Assembly: GCF_016905005.1 (NCBI RefSeq) | Contig: NZ_JADIKC010000001.1 | Coordinates: 248,001 to 312,000, forward strand | Source of the DNA: Dyella kyungheensis | GTDB lineage: Bacteria; Pseudomonadota; Gammaproteobacteria; Xanthomonadales; Rhodanobacteraceae | Reading direction: 5' to 3' | DNA length: 64,000 nucleotides | Shown: piece by piece, positions 8,824 through 16,216 of the stretch | How the letters are laid out: the number at the start of each line of letters is the position of its first letter | Position numbering within the stretch: position 1 is the stretch's first letter | Made by a program: the position numbers and the translations under genes | Notes under the pieces: generated by a model | Told to the model about the DNA's origin: nothing | What the model saw: the letters and a program-made list of their open reading frames with translations, nothing else | Database searches by the model: none

Positions 8824-8850
8824 GGGAGGCTGCTGTCGTGGAAGCTTGCT

Positions 8851-9699
8851 CTACGCGAGCCGTTCGATCACCAGATCGAGCAGGGCGCGCAGGCGCGCGA
8901 GTCGGCGCAGGTCGCGGTGATAGCCGATCCAGGTGTCGCGCGGCGGCGGATCTTCTTTCATCGGCAGGCGCTCGATGCCCTGGGTGGCGTCGCCCAGCGG
9001 TCGCGGCAATACGGCCAGCCCCACGCCCTGGGCGCACAGGCGCGCGTGCACGTCGCGCGCGTTGCTGCGAAACGCCACCGTGGCGTGGGGAAACTGGGCC
9101 TGCAGCCAGGCGACGTCCGGCATGTCGCCGAAGGCCTGGTCCATGGTGATCAGCGATGCGCCCTTGCCATCGCCCGGCTTCGGCCGGCGCGCGCCTTTCT
9201 TCAGATAGACCGCATAAGGCATGCGCAGCAGTTTGCGCGAGACCACGTCGGGCTCTTCGAAAGGCTTGATGCGGAAGGCGAGGTCGGCCTCGCGGCGGGC
9301 CAGGCTGAGGAAGCGCGTATCGGTGAGCAGTTCCAGCGTGACGCGCGGATGCTCGCGCGAAAACTCCGCCAGCACCGGGGTCAGCACATGGCTGCCGAAC
9401 CAGTCCGACGAAGTGATGCGCAGCAGGCCGTCGAGTTCCTGTTGCTGGCCGGCCAGTGTGCGCTCGAAGGCGAGCACTTCCTGCTCCATGCGCTCGGCGT
9501 GCTGGCACACCACCGCGCCTTCCTCGGTCAGCACGAAGCCGTCGCTGGTGCGCTGGAACAGGGTCTGGCCCAGCGAAGCCTCCAGGGCCCGCAGTCGCCG
9601 GCCCATGGTGGGCTGGGTTTGCCCGAGCGTGCGGGCCGCTGCGCCCAGCGTGCCTTCGCGGGCGATGGCGAGAAAGATGCGCAGGTCGCTCCATTCCAT
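8851..9699 (-). CDS. LysR-family transcriptional regulator
   Basis: A 282-aa LysR-type regulator. The N-terminal winged helix-turn-helix runs from MEWSDLRIFLAIAREGTLG through AAARTLGQTQPTMGRRLRALE (about residues 1-60). The periplasmic-binding-like effector domain follows from about 88. Start chosen at ATG 9699, because the family begins directly with the HTH. An upstream start would add 16 non-conserved residues. It is divergent from the oxidoreductase at 9827, the classic LysR arrangement, and a perfect inverted repeat lies between them. The effector is unknown. The neighbouring enzyme suggests control by a quinone, aldehyde or electrophile (inference). Confidence 0.88.
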   Translation of the reverse strand: MEWSDLRIFLAIAREGTLGAAARTLGQTQPTMGRRLRALEASLGQTLFQRTSDGFVLTEEGAVVCQHAERMEQEVLAFERTLAGQQQELDGLLRITSSDWFGSHVLTPVLAEFSREHPRVTLELLTDTRFLSLARREADLAFRIKPFEEPDVVSRKLLRMPYAVYLKKGARRPKPGDGKGASLITMDQAFGDMPDVAWLQAQFPHATVAFRSNARDVHARLCAQGVGLAVLPRPLGDATQGIERLPMKEDPPPRDTWIGYHRDLRRLARLRALLDLVIERLA

Positions 9700-9732
9700 C
9701 GTGGATGCCTTGGATTTGCCGGTCGGCCATGT

Positions 9733-9748
9733 CATGCATTTATGCATG
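9733..9748. promoter_or_regulatory. candidate LysR operator
   Basis: Perfect inverted repeat CATGCAT-TT-ATGCATG, followed at 9754-9761 by a second small palindrome AATGCATT. It lies in the 127-nt space between the divergent LysR and MDR oxidoreductase genes, which is where a LysR regulator normally binds. The half-site is not the textbook T-N11-A in a unique way, so assignment to this LysR is inference. Confidence 0.45.
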
Positions 9749-9826
9749 GAAAGAATGCATTTTATTTAGTTTTCATGCAATTGGTACTGGCGTACCTTGT
9801 GTGCATTCCAAAACGAGGAAGTCGCC

Positions 9827-10822
9827 GTGAACGCTCAAGCTTCGATGCAAGCCGCCGTGCTCGAACAGCATGGCAAGGTCTTTCGCCGCACCGCCGTGGC
9901 GCGGCCGCTGGCCGGCCCGGGGCAGGTGCTGGTGCGTGTGATGGCCAGCGGGGTGAATCCGCTCGATCTGAAGATCCGCGAAGGCAAGGCCGACCATGCG
10001 CGGCATCCGCTGCCGGCCATTCTCGGCATCGATCTGGCCGGCGTGGTGGAGAGCGTCGGGCCGGGCGTCAGCACGTTCCGCGTCGGCGACGAGGTGTACG
10101 GCATGACCGGTGGCGTGGGCGGCATCCAGGGTTCGCTGGCCGAGTACGCCGCCGTGGACGCGCGCCTGCTGGCGCCCAAACCTGCCCACTTCAGCATGCG
10201 CGAGGCGGCCTCATTGCCGCTGGCGTTCATCACCGCGTGGGAAGGGCTGGTGGATCGCGCCCAGGTAAGGGCGGGCCAGACCGTACTGGTGCAGGGCGCC
10301 GGTGGCGTCGGTAATGCCGTCATCCAGCTGGCGGCGGCGTTTGGCGCCAGGGTGTTCGCCGTGGATGGCGCAGCCAAGGCGCAGGATATCGGCCGCTGGG
10401 GCGCGACGCCGATCGATCGCACGACTTCGGTTGAACGCTACGTTGACGAACACACCGGCGGCCTGGGCTTCGAGCTGGTCTACGACAGCGTGGGCGGCGC
10501 GGGACTGGATGCATCGTTCCAGGCGGTCAGGCGCTTCGGCCATGTGGTGAGTGCGTTGGGCTGGGGCACGCACGCGCTGGCACCGCTGTCGTTTCGCGCA
10601 GGCACTTATTCGGGCGTGTTCACGCTGTTGCCGCTGTTGACGGGCGAGGGGCGCGAACACCATGGCGAGATCCTGCGCGAGGTCACGCGCTTGGCCGAGG
10701 CGGGCAAGATCACCCCGTTCGTGGATGCCCACCGCTTCGATCTCGACAGCGTGGCCGACGCTCACGCCTTGATCGAACAGCGCGAAGCACGCGGCAAGGT
10801 GGTGATCGAGATCGCGAAATAA
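9827..10822 (+). CDS. MDR-family NAD(P)H:quinone oxidoreductase / zinc-free alcohol dehydrogenase
   Basis: A 331-aa medium-chain dehydrogenase/reductase. It has the GroES-like N-terminal domain (SGVNPLDLKIREG near 45-57, GIDLAGVVESVG), then the Rossmann domain with VLVQGAGGVGNAVIQLA (about 156-172) and a C-terminal substrate region. The Cys and His zinc ligands of true alcohol dehydrogenases are absent, which fits the quinone oxidoreductase branch using NADPH. The GTG at 9827 follows GAGGAAGTCGCC, a good ribosome binding site, and is preferred over the upstream frame. It is divergent from and probably controlled by the LysR gene at 8851. Confidence 0.87.
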   Translation: MNAQASMQAAVLEQHGKVFRRTAVARPLAGPGQVLVRVMASGVNPLDLKIREGKADHARHPLPAILGIDLAGVVESVGPGVSTFRVGDEVYGMTGGVGGIQGSLAEYAAVDARLLAPKPAHFSMREAASLPLAFITAWEGLVDRAQVRAGQTVLVQGAGGVGNAVIQLAAAFGARVFAVDGAAKAQDIGRWGATPIDRTTSVERYVDEHTGGLGFELVYDSVGGAGLDASFQAVRRFGHVVSALGWGTHALAPLSFRAGTYSGVFTLLPLLTGEGREHHGEILREVTRLAEAGKITPFVDAHRFDLDSVADAHALIEQREARGKVVIEIAK

Positions 10823-10823
10823 A

Positions 10824-10851
10824 GAAGGCCGGCGCACCGGCGCCGGCCTTC
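10824..10851. terminator. bidirectional rho-independent terminator
   Basis: A perfect 12-bp stem GAAGGCCGGCGC / GCGCCGGCCTTC with a 4-nt loop. On the minus strand the stem is followed by TTTATTTC, so it best ends the leftward acidic-protein gene. The plus strand has no T-run but the same hairpin lies two bases after the oxidoreductase stop. Confidence 0.85.
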
Positions 10852-10873
10852 GAGTGAAGCCCGCAGCGAGGGA

Positions 10874-11149
10874 TTACTCCTCGCCGTCTTCTTCCTCTTC
10901 TTCCTCGCCTTCGTCTTCGAAGGTTTCCAGTTCTTCGACGCGCAGGAAATTCGGCGCCGAGTCGGCAAAGCTGATCTGCTTGCCGTTCACCAGCATCGGG
11001 CGCACGTCGCGGCGCGTGCCGCCGCCCTGGGTGGATTCCACCAGCGCGAAGCAGACCAGCGCTTCCGCGCTTTCGTCGCCACTCTCGTCGAACACGGCAA
11101 CCCAGCCGGTGGCGGGCATGATCTGGATGATGATTTCTTGTGAGGACAT
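10874..11149 (-). CDS. small acidic hypothetical protein with poly-Glu tail
   Basis: A 91-aa protein beginning MSSQEIIIQIMPATGWVAVF. The first 65 residues look like a compact beta-rich domain (strands around 4-11, 15-20 and 27-36). The last 20 are almost entirely Glu and Asp, with one run of six Glu. No membrane segment or signal peptide. Start at ATG 11149 after a purine-poor leader; the frame upstream has no ribosome binding site. It faces away from the borosin methyltransferase across a 381-nt gap. I do not recognise a characterised family. The acidic tail could mimic nucleic acid or serve interactions (inference). Confidence 0.7.
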   Translation of the reverse strand: MSSQEIIIQIMPATGWVAVFDESGDESAEALVCFALVESTQGGGTRRDVRPMLVNGKQISFADSAPNFLRVEELETFEDEGEEEEEEDGEE

Positions 11150-11530
11150 GGCACTTCCAGTTTGGCGAAACGGAGAAGCTTGCCGGGTGCCCCACGGGAC
11201 TGCAAGCAATGCTGTCCGGACGCAATGCCGTTGCGGTTCCGGCGGGATGGGCGCCTGCCGGGCCGGGCGGCCGGATCGCGGTGCAGACGCAAAATCATCG
11301 CGCTTTCGATAGTCCGGCCGTTGTAGGCCGCGCGAGGGCGCACCCTTGGACGAATATCGAGCAAACGTTGTAAACGCTTTCTGTCCGCCCCGCCTTGTGT
11401 GACGCCACGCAGGAAGGTCAGGCGCTTACGTACTGAGGCTGCCGCATCCGCTTGCAGGCATGCCTGACCTTCTGTTTGTCATATGTCTCTTGACGTGCGC
11501 AGACCCCTGAAATTGCCCTACTATCAAGCG
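11150..11530. other. 381-nt intergenic region with dyad symmetry upstream of the methyltransferase
   Basis: No credible gene lies here. Near its right end, GAAGGTCAGGC (11413-11423) and GCCTGACCTTC (11462-11472) form a perfect 11-bp inverted repeat around a 38-nt spacer. A 12-bp palindrome CAGGCATGCCTG (11455-11466) overlaps the right arm. It could be a terminator-like hairpin or an operator for the borosin gene pair. The remainder shows no further clear signal. Confidence 0.45.
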
Positions 11531-12367
11531 ATGACAAATCCTGAGACTCAGCCCACAAAAGCCACGCCGCGCGGAAGCCTGGCCTGCGTCGGCCTGGGCA
11601 TGACCCTGGGCTCGCACCTCACCCCGCTGGCGCGCAGTCATATCGCGCAGGCGGACGTGGTGTTTGCGGGTCTTTCCGACGGCATCGTGGAGATGTGGCT
11701 GCAGCGCATGCATCCGGACGTGCGCAGCCTCCAGTCCTACTACCAGGAAGGCAAGTCGCGGCTCACCACCTATCGCCAGTGGGTCGAGCTGATGATGGCC
11801 GAGGTGCGTGCCGGCAAGCGCGTCTGCGGCGTGTTCTACGGGCATCCGGGCATCTTCGCCTGGGCGCCGCACAAGGTGATCGAGGCGGCCCGCGCCGAAG
11901 GTTACGCCGCGCACATGGAGCCGGGCATTTCCGCCGAGGACTGCCTCTACGCCGATCTGGGGATCGACCCCGGCCGTTTCGGCTGCCAGCATTTCGAGGC
12001 GAGCCAGCTCCTGCTGTTCGAGCGCCGCATCGATCCCACCGGCTACCTGGTGCTATGGCAGGTCGGGCTGGTCGGCGATCGTTCGCTGGCGCGCTTCCAG
12101 ACCGGGCCGGCCTATCGCCAGGTGCTGGTGGAACTGCTGAGCGAACACTATCCGCTGGACCACGAGGTGATCGTCTACCGCGCGGCCACGCTGCCGATCC
12201 AGCAGCCCGGCATCCGGCGCGTCGCCTTGCGGGATCTGCCCAACATCGAGTTGCCGGCCGAGGAAACCGTGATCCTGCCTCCGGCCGAAACGCTCAAACC
12301 CAACCTCGCCATCCAGGCAAGGCTGGCTGCGCTGGACGCGCAGGAAAAAGCCGGCATGCCGGCGTAA
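11531..12367 (+). CDS. borosin-type peptide backbone alpha-N-methyltransferase (split, trans-acting)
   Basis: A 278-aa SAM-dependent enzyme of the tetrapyrrole-methylase fold whose sequence follows the fungal borosin enzyme OphMA closely. It has GSLACVGLGMTLGSHL at the N-terminus (SAM loop), EGKSRLTTY at 73-81, VCGVFYGHPGIF at 98-109 and EPGISAEDCLYADLGIDP at 130-147. Tyr71, Arg77, Tyr81 and Tyr103 sit at the same spacing as the OphMA catalytic residues Tyr66, Arg72, Tyr76 and Tyr98. It lacks the C-terminal clasp and fused peptide of OphMA, ending instead at a short helix, so it should act in trans on a separate peptide. That peptide is probably the product of 12538. ATG 11531 puts 14 residues before the fold, as in OphMA; ATG 11483 is an alternative. 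Neither has a strong ribosome binding site. Confidence 0.9.
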   Translation: MTNPETQPTKATPRGSLACVGLGMTLGSHLTPLARSHIAQADVVFAGLSDGIVEMWLQRMHPDVRSLQSYYQEGKSRLTTYRQWVELMMAEVRAGKRVCGVFYGHPGIFAWAPHKVIEAARAEGYAAHMEPGISAEDCLYADLGIDPGRFGCQHFEASQLLLFERRIDPTGYLVLWQVGLVGDRSLARFQTGPAYRQVLVELLSEHYPLDHEVIVYRAATLPIQQPGIRRVALRDLPNIELPAEETVILPPAETLKPNLAIQARLAALDAQEKAGMPA

Positions 12368-12537
12368 GGCGGTACAGTTGAAGCACGCCGCGGGGGAGAG
12401 GCCCGCAGCGTTCACGGCAACGGTCGAACAGCGATGGCGAACGTCATCATGTTTCAGCAAGCTGGTGCCGCAAGACAAGGTTGGCAAGTACCGAACACGA
12501 TGGCGGAACATCACCGGAACACACTTGGGGGAAATGT

Positions 12538-12831
12538 ATGACTGACACGATGGATTGGCTCGAAGCCATTGGCCAGGACGCCACGCTGCGTCACGCACCG
12601 GCCGACGAATTGAACAGCACGCTCGAGGCCGCGGAAGCGTCCGAAGCGTTGATGGCCGCGGTGGCCTCGGGCGACAGCTCGTGGCTGGCGCAGGAGTTCG
12701 GCAAGCGGGTCATGCACGTGACCCAGAGCTCGCAGACGTTCCCCGAGGGCGACGAGCCCGAGCGCGAGGACGAAGGGGAGCCGCTGGATCCCGCCGAGCC
12801 CCAGAAGGGCGCGGCTTCGCCGAAAGGCTAG
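12538..12831 (+). CDS. candidate borosin precursor peptide (split borosin substrate)
   Basis: A 97-aa protein, start ATG 12538 with GGGGGAA seven nt upstream. Residues about 5-54 form a helical domain with a GQDATL motif at 12-17 and SGDSSWLAQEFG at 44-55. This pattern matches the borosin binding domain fused in OphMA and separate in the Shewanella SonA peptide (known systems). After it comes KRVMHVTQSSQTF (56-68), the likely core, then a strongly acidic, Pro-rich tail (69-84) and PQKGAASPKG. No signal peptide. It lies 170 nt after the methyltransferase on the same strand. The leader assignment is fairly strong; the core boundaries are inference. Confidence 0.75.
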   Translation: MTDTMDWLEAIGQDATLRHAPADELNSTLEAAEASEALMAAVASGDSSWLAQEFGKRVMHVTQSSQTFPEGDEPEREDEGEPLDPAEPQKGAASPKG

Positions 12832-12840
12832 GCAGCCGAC

Positions 12841-14616
12841 ATGCCGCAACGGTGGCGTCGTTACTGGCCATGGCTCGCCTCGGCGGGCCTGGCCTTGTGC
12901 GTACTGGCCGAGGCGGTTCATGCAGCGCCGGAGATCGCCGATCCCGGCGCGTTCCTCGAACAGACCGAGCGTGTGCGCACCAGCGACCACCCGCGGTTCG
13001 TGCTCATGCTGGAGCAGATGCGCAGCGAGGCGCCGCAGCTGACCTCCGGTCAGCGCTGGTATCTGCGCTATCTGGAAGCCTGGCAGACGGCCTTCGAGGG
13101 CGATGCCCCCAAGGCCAACAGCATGCTGCGCGATGTCATCGATCATTCCGGCGACATCACGCTGAAGGCCAAGGCCTCCGCCTTGCTCATGCACAACCTG
13201 GGCATCAGCAATCACTACGAAGAAGCCTTCACCCTCGCCAATCAACTGGCCTCGGAGCTGCCGGAGGTCACCGACAAGCTGACCCGCTTCACGGTGCTGG
13301 CCAATCTCTCGCAGCTGATGGTCTACGCCGGGCAGACCGATCTGGCGATCAAGTACGCCAGGATGATGGAGGACACGCTGCCGCCGGGCGAAACCCTGTG
13401 CAACCCGTTGTCGATGGAGCTCAGCGCGCTCGACAAGAGCAACCGGCTCACCTCGTCCAGCCCGATGCTGCAGGAAGGCATCGACACCTGCCTGGCCGCC
13501 GGGCAGCCGGTGTTCGCCAACACCTTGCGGCTGATCAAGAGCAGCCTCTACTTGAACGAAGGGCAGCCGACCAAGGCGCTGGATCTGCTCAAGCGCATTC
13601 TTCCCAGCATCACCGCCAGCCGCTACTACTCGCACATGCGCGGCGTGCAGGAGCAACTCGCGCTCACCTACGAAAAGCTCGGCGAAGACAACAACGCGCG
13701 CAAGGCGGCCCTCGCCGTGCTGGCCATGAGCGAGCCGGACGAAATCAGCGAATGGCTGCGCGAAACCTACGACCTGCTTTACCGGATCGAGAAGAAGCGC
13801 GGCAACCTCAACGCCACGCTGACCTACTACGAACTCTACGCGGCGCAGGACAAGGGCTACCTCGACGACATCAGCGCAAGGTCGCTGGCCTATGCCGCCG
13901 TGCAGCAGCACGTGCTGGCGCAAAAGCTGGAAACCGAGGGACTGAGCAAGCAGAACAGCATCCTGCGCCTGCAGCAGGCACTGGATACCAAGGCCGTCGA
14001 AACCAGCCGCCTGTACATCATCTTGCTGTTGCTGGTGCTGGTCTCGATCTTCTTCTGGCTGCTGAGGATCAAGCGCTCGCAGCTGCGCTTCAAGATGCTT
14101 TCCCACCACGACGGCCTCACCGGCATCTTCAATCACCAGCATTTCGTGAGCGAAGCCGAACGCACGCTGCGTGGGCTGGAAAAGCGCCAGGGCAGCGCCT
14201 GCCTGATCTCCATCGACCTGGATCACTTCAAGCAGATCAACGACACGCACGGCCACGCCACCGGCGACGTCGTGCTCAAGCACACCGTGGCGTTGTGCCA
14301 GCGCCAGCTGCGTCCCACCGATCTGTTTGGACGTCTGGGTGGCGAGGAGTTTGGCATCCTGTTGCCCGAGTGCACGCTCGACCAGGGCATGGCCATCGCC
14401 GACCGCATCCGCACGGCCATCGAGGCGACGCCGGTCAATGGCGAGGGCGGCCTGGTCGCGTTCTCCGCCAGCATCGGGCTGGCGTCCACCGACACCTCCG
14501 GCTACGAACTGCAACACCTGCGCAAGGAGGCCGACGCCGCGCTCTATCGCGCCAAGCGTACCGGGCGCAATCGCGTCATGTCCGACACCGAAAGCGAGGG
14601 CCTGGTGAAGGCCTGA
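12841..14616 (+). CDS. membrane-anchored TPR-GGDEF diguanylate cyclase
   Basis: A 591-aa protein: signal peptide or anchor (about 1-28), a periplasmic all-helical TPR-like region (about 30-380), a coiled segment, one membrane helix (about 391-409), and a cytoplasmic GGDEF domain (about 420-580). The active site is GGEEF at 500-504, a permitted variant. An RxxD inhibitory site (RPTD, 491-494) lies exactly five residues before it, so the enzyme should make cyclic di-GMP and show product feedback. It starts nine bases after the precursor stop, suggesting co-transcription with the borosin pair. Whether the TPR sensor relates to the peptide is unknown. Confidence 0.88.
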   Translation: MPQRWRRYWPWLASAGLALCVLAEAVHAAPEIADPGAFLEQTERVRTSDHPRFVLMLEQMRSEAPQLTSGQRWYLRYLEAWQTAFEGDAPKANSMLRDVIDHSGDITLKAKASALLMHNLGISNHYEEAFTLANQLASELPEVTDKLTRFTVLANLSQLMVYAGQTDLAIKYARMMEDTLPPGETLCNPLSMELSALDKSNRLTSSSPMLQEGIDTCLAAGQPVFANTLRLIKSSLYLNEGQPTKALDLLKRILPSITASRYYSHMRGVQEQLALTYEKLGEDNNARKAALAVLAMSEPDEISEWLRETYDLLYRIEKKRGNLNATLTYYELYAAQDKGYLDDISARSLAYAAVQQHVLAQKLETEGLSKQNSILRLQQALDTKAVETSRLYIILLLLVLVSIFFWLLRIKRSQLRFKMLSHHDGLTGIFNHQHFVSEAERTLRGLEKRQGSACLISIDLDHFKQINDTHGHATGDVVLKHTVALCQRQLRPTDLFGRLGGEEFGILLPECTLDQGMAIADRIRTAIEATPVNGEGGLVAFSASIGLASTDTSGYELQHLRKEADAALYRAKRTGRNRVMSDTESEGLVKA

Positions 14617-14624
14617 GCTGGTTG

Positions 14625-15575
14625 CTAAGCCGTTGAACCCTGGGCCGGGACCGGTACGTTCTCGAGGAAGCTCGCCGATGGCACGAAGAACAGCGAACCG
14701 GTGACGGCGGTGCTGAAGTCGAGCAGGCGATCGTAATTGCCGGGCGGCTGTCCCACGAACATGTTGGTGAGCATCTGCTCGATGCGTGCAGGAGACCGTG
14801 CGTAGCCGATGAAATAGGTGCCGAACTCGCCTTTGCCCACCTCGCCGAACGGCATGTTGTCGCGCACGATTTCCAGCGCCTGGCCGTTTTCCTCGATGCT
14901 GGTGAGCACGTTGTGCGCATAGGGCGCCTTGGCATCGTCGTCCAGTTCGATATCCGAGAGCTTTCTGCGGCCGATGATGGTTTCCTGCCGCTCGACCGGC
15001 AGCGCGTTCCAGGCCGTCAGGTCGTGCAGGTACTTCTGCACGATCACGTAGCTGCCGCCGGTGAACGCCGGGTCTTCGTCGCCGATGATGGTGGCATCCA
15101 TGGCGTCCTGATCCACCGGGTTTTCGGTACCGTCGACGAAGCCCAGCAGATCGCGTTCGTCGAAATACTTGAAGCCATGCACTTCGTCGACCGCGGTCGC
15201 CACCTCGCCGATGCGGCACATGATCTGCGTGGCCAGTTCAAAGCACAGGTCCATGTGCGTGGCGCGGATATGGAAAAGGATGTCGCCCGGCGTGGAGACC
15301 GCGTGGTGCACGCCCTTGATCTCGCGAAATGGATGCAGTTCGGCCGGCCGCGGTTGGCCAAACAGCGAATCCCACGCCGCCGATCCGAAGCCCATCACGC
15401 AGGAAAGCCGCCGGTCGGGATTGCGAAAGCCGATCGCCCGCAACAGCGACGGCAAGTCGCCGCAGAGCGCACGCACCGCATCGCCGCAGCGCGGATCGGG
15501 CTTCAGCGTCACCACCAGGAAGATGGCTGCATGGGTCAGCCGGGCAGCCACGGGTTGCGTCACGATGGAAGGCAC
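14625..15575 (-). CDS. DyP-type heme peroxidase
   Basis: A 316-aa protein of the dye-decolorizing peroxidase family, YfeX-like B type. It has LLGFVDGTENP (the GxxDG signature with the distal Asp), then GGSYVIVQKYLHDL, and the conserved distal and proximal regions around HNVLTSIEENG and GTYFIGYARSP. Such enzymes use hydrogen peroxide to oxidise dyes or porphyrins, and some are encapsulin cargo. No encapsulin gene or Tat signal is here, so it is probably cytosolic. The start is GTG 15575 with CAGGAGCG eight nt upstream, better than the ATG at 15617. It is convergent with the GGDEF gene. Confidence 0.9.
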   Translation of the reverse strand: MPSIVTQPVAARLTHAAIFLVVTLKPDPRCGDAVRALCGDLPSLLRAIGFRNPDRRLSCVMGFGSAAWDSLFGQPRPAELHPFREIKGVHHAVSTPGDILFHIRATHMDLCFELATQIMCRIGEVATAVDEVHGFKYFDERDLLGFVDGTENPVDQDAMDATIIGDEDPAFTGGSYVIVQKYLHDLTAWNALPVERQETIIGRRKLSDIELDDDAKAPYAHNVLTSIEENGQALEIVRDNMPFGEVGKGEFGTYFIGYARSPARIEQMLTNMFVGQPPGNYDRLLDFSTAVTGSLFFVPSASFLENVPVPAQGSTA

Positions 15576-15754
15576 GGATCGCTCCTGGTGGTTGAAGAGG
15601 GCAGGCCGAGGGTACACAGCCTATGTCGCCTGCGGCCTTCCTGTCGATCCACGCGGCACTCGTTCGTCATGCTCATGAACACCGGGCTGAAACACCGACG
15701 AAGGCATGCTTCCCTGAAACGCGTGCTGATCCCCCACTCGCAGGAGTAGCTCCC

Positions 15755-16168
15755 ATGCAATTCATTCCCTATCTCGATTTCGACGGCCAGGCGCGGGAGG
15801 CGTTCGATTTCTACGCCAAGGCGTTCCAGGGCAAGATCACCGCGCGCATGACCTACGGCGAATCGCCGATGGCCGCGCAGATGCCGCCGGAGACCCATGG
15901 CCGGGTGATGCATTCGAAGCTGGAGACACCCGGCAGCGGCATCCTGATGGGCGCCGACGGCCCGCCCCATAGCGCCAGCACCAAGGGCTGCGTGAACGTG
16001 ACCGTCGACGATCCGGCCGAAGCCGAGCGCGTGTTCAAGGCCTTGTCCGAAGGCGGCAAGGTCGACATGCCGATCGACGAAACCTTCTGGGCCCACCGCT
16101 TCGGCATGCTCACCGATCGCTACGGCAAGTCCTGGATGGTCAATTGCCTGAAGACGCCCGGCGCGTGA
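15755..16168 (+). CDS. VOC superfamily protein, PhnB-like
   Basis: A 137-aa glyoxalase/bleomycin-resistance-fold protein. MQFIPYLDFDGQAREAFDFY at the N-terminus and DETFWAHRFGMLTDRYGKSW at the C-terminus are typical of the PhnB / 3-demethylubiquinone-methyltransferase-like VOC group, whose role is unclear despite the name. CAGGAG lies seven nt before ATG 15755. It is a single gene ending at a strong hairpin shared with the convergent gene at 16217. Confidence 0.82.
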   Translation: MQFIPYLDFDGQAREAFDFYAKAFQGKITARMTYGESPMAAQMPPETHGRVMHSKLETPGSGILMGADGPPHSASTKGCVNVTVDDPAEAERVFKALSEGGKVDMPIDETFWAHRFGMLTDRYGKSWMVNCLKTPGA

Positions 16169-16176
16169 GCCGGGCC

Positions 16177-16210
16177 ATGCGACGGGCCACCATCAGGCGG
16201 CCCGTCGCAT
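16177..16210. terminator. hairpin between convergent genes
   Basis: Perfect 12-bp stem ATGCGACGGGCC / GGCCCGTCGCAT around a 10-nt loop, located between the stops of the VOC gene (16168) and the DUF899-type gene (16217). There is no T-run on either side, so it may be a weak terminator or a structural barrier. Confidence 0.55.
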
Positions 16211-16216
16211 CGGTCG

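Noticed and set aside
11531-12367. Annotation of the methyltransferase as a cobalamin/siroheme (CobA/SUMT) enzyme
   Set aside because: The fold is shared, but the EGKSRLTTY and FYGHPGIF pattern and the spacing of the OphMA residues are borosin-specific. No siroheme or cobalamin genes are near.
12511-15219. A 902-codon frame on the minus strand across the precursor and the GGDEF gene
   Set aside because: It lies antisense to genes with clear motifs (GGEEF cyclase, borosin precursor, DyP peroxidase), has biased low-complexity composition and no start signal. Long antisense frames are expected at this GC level.
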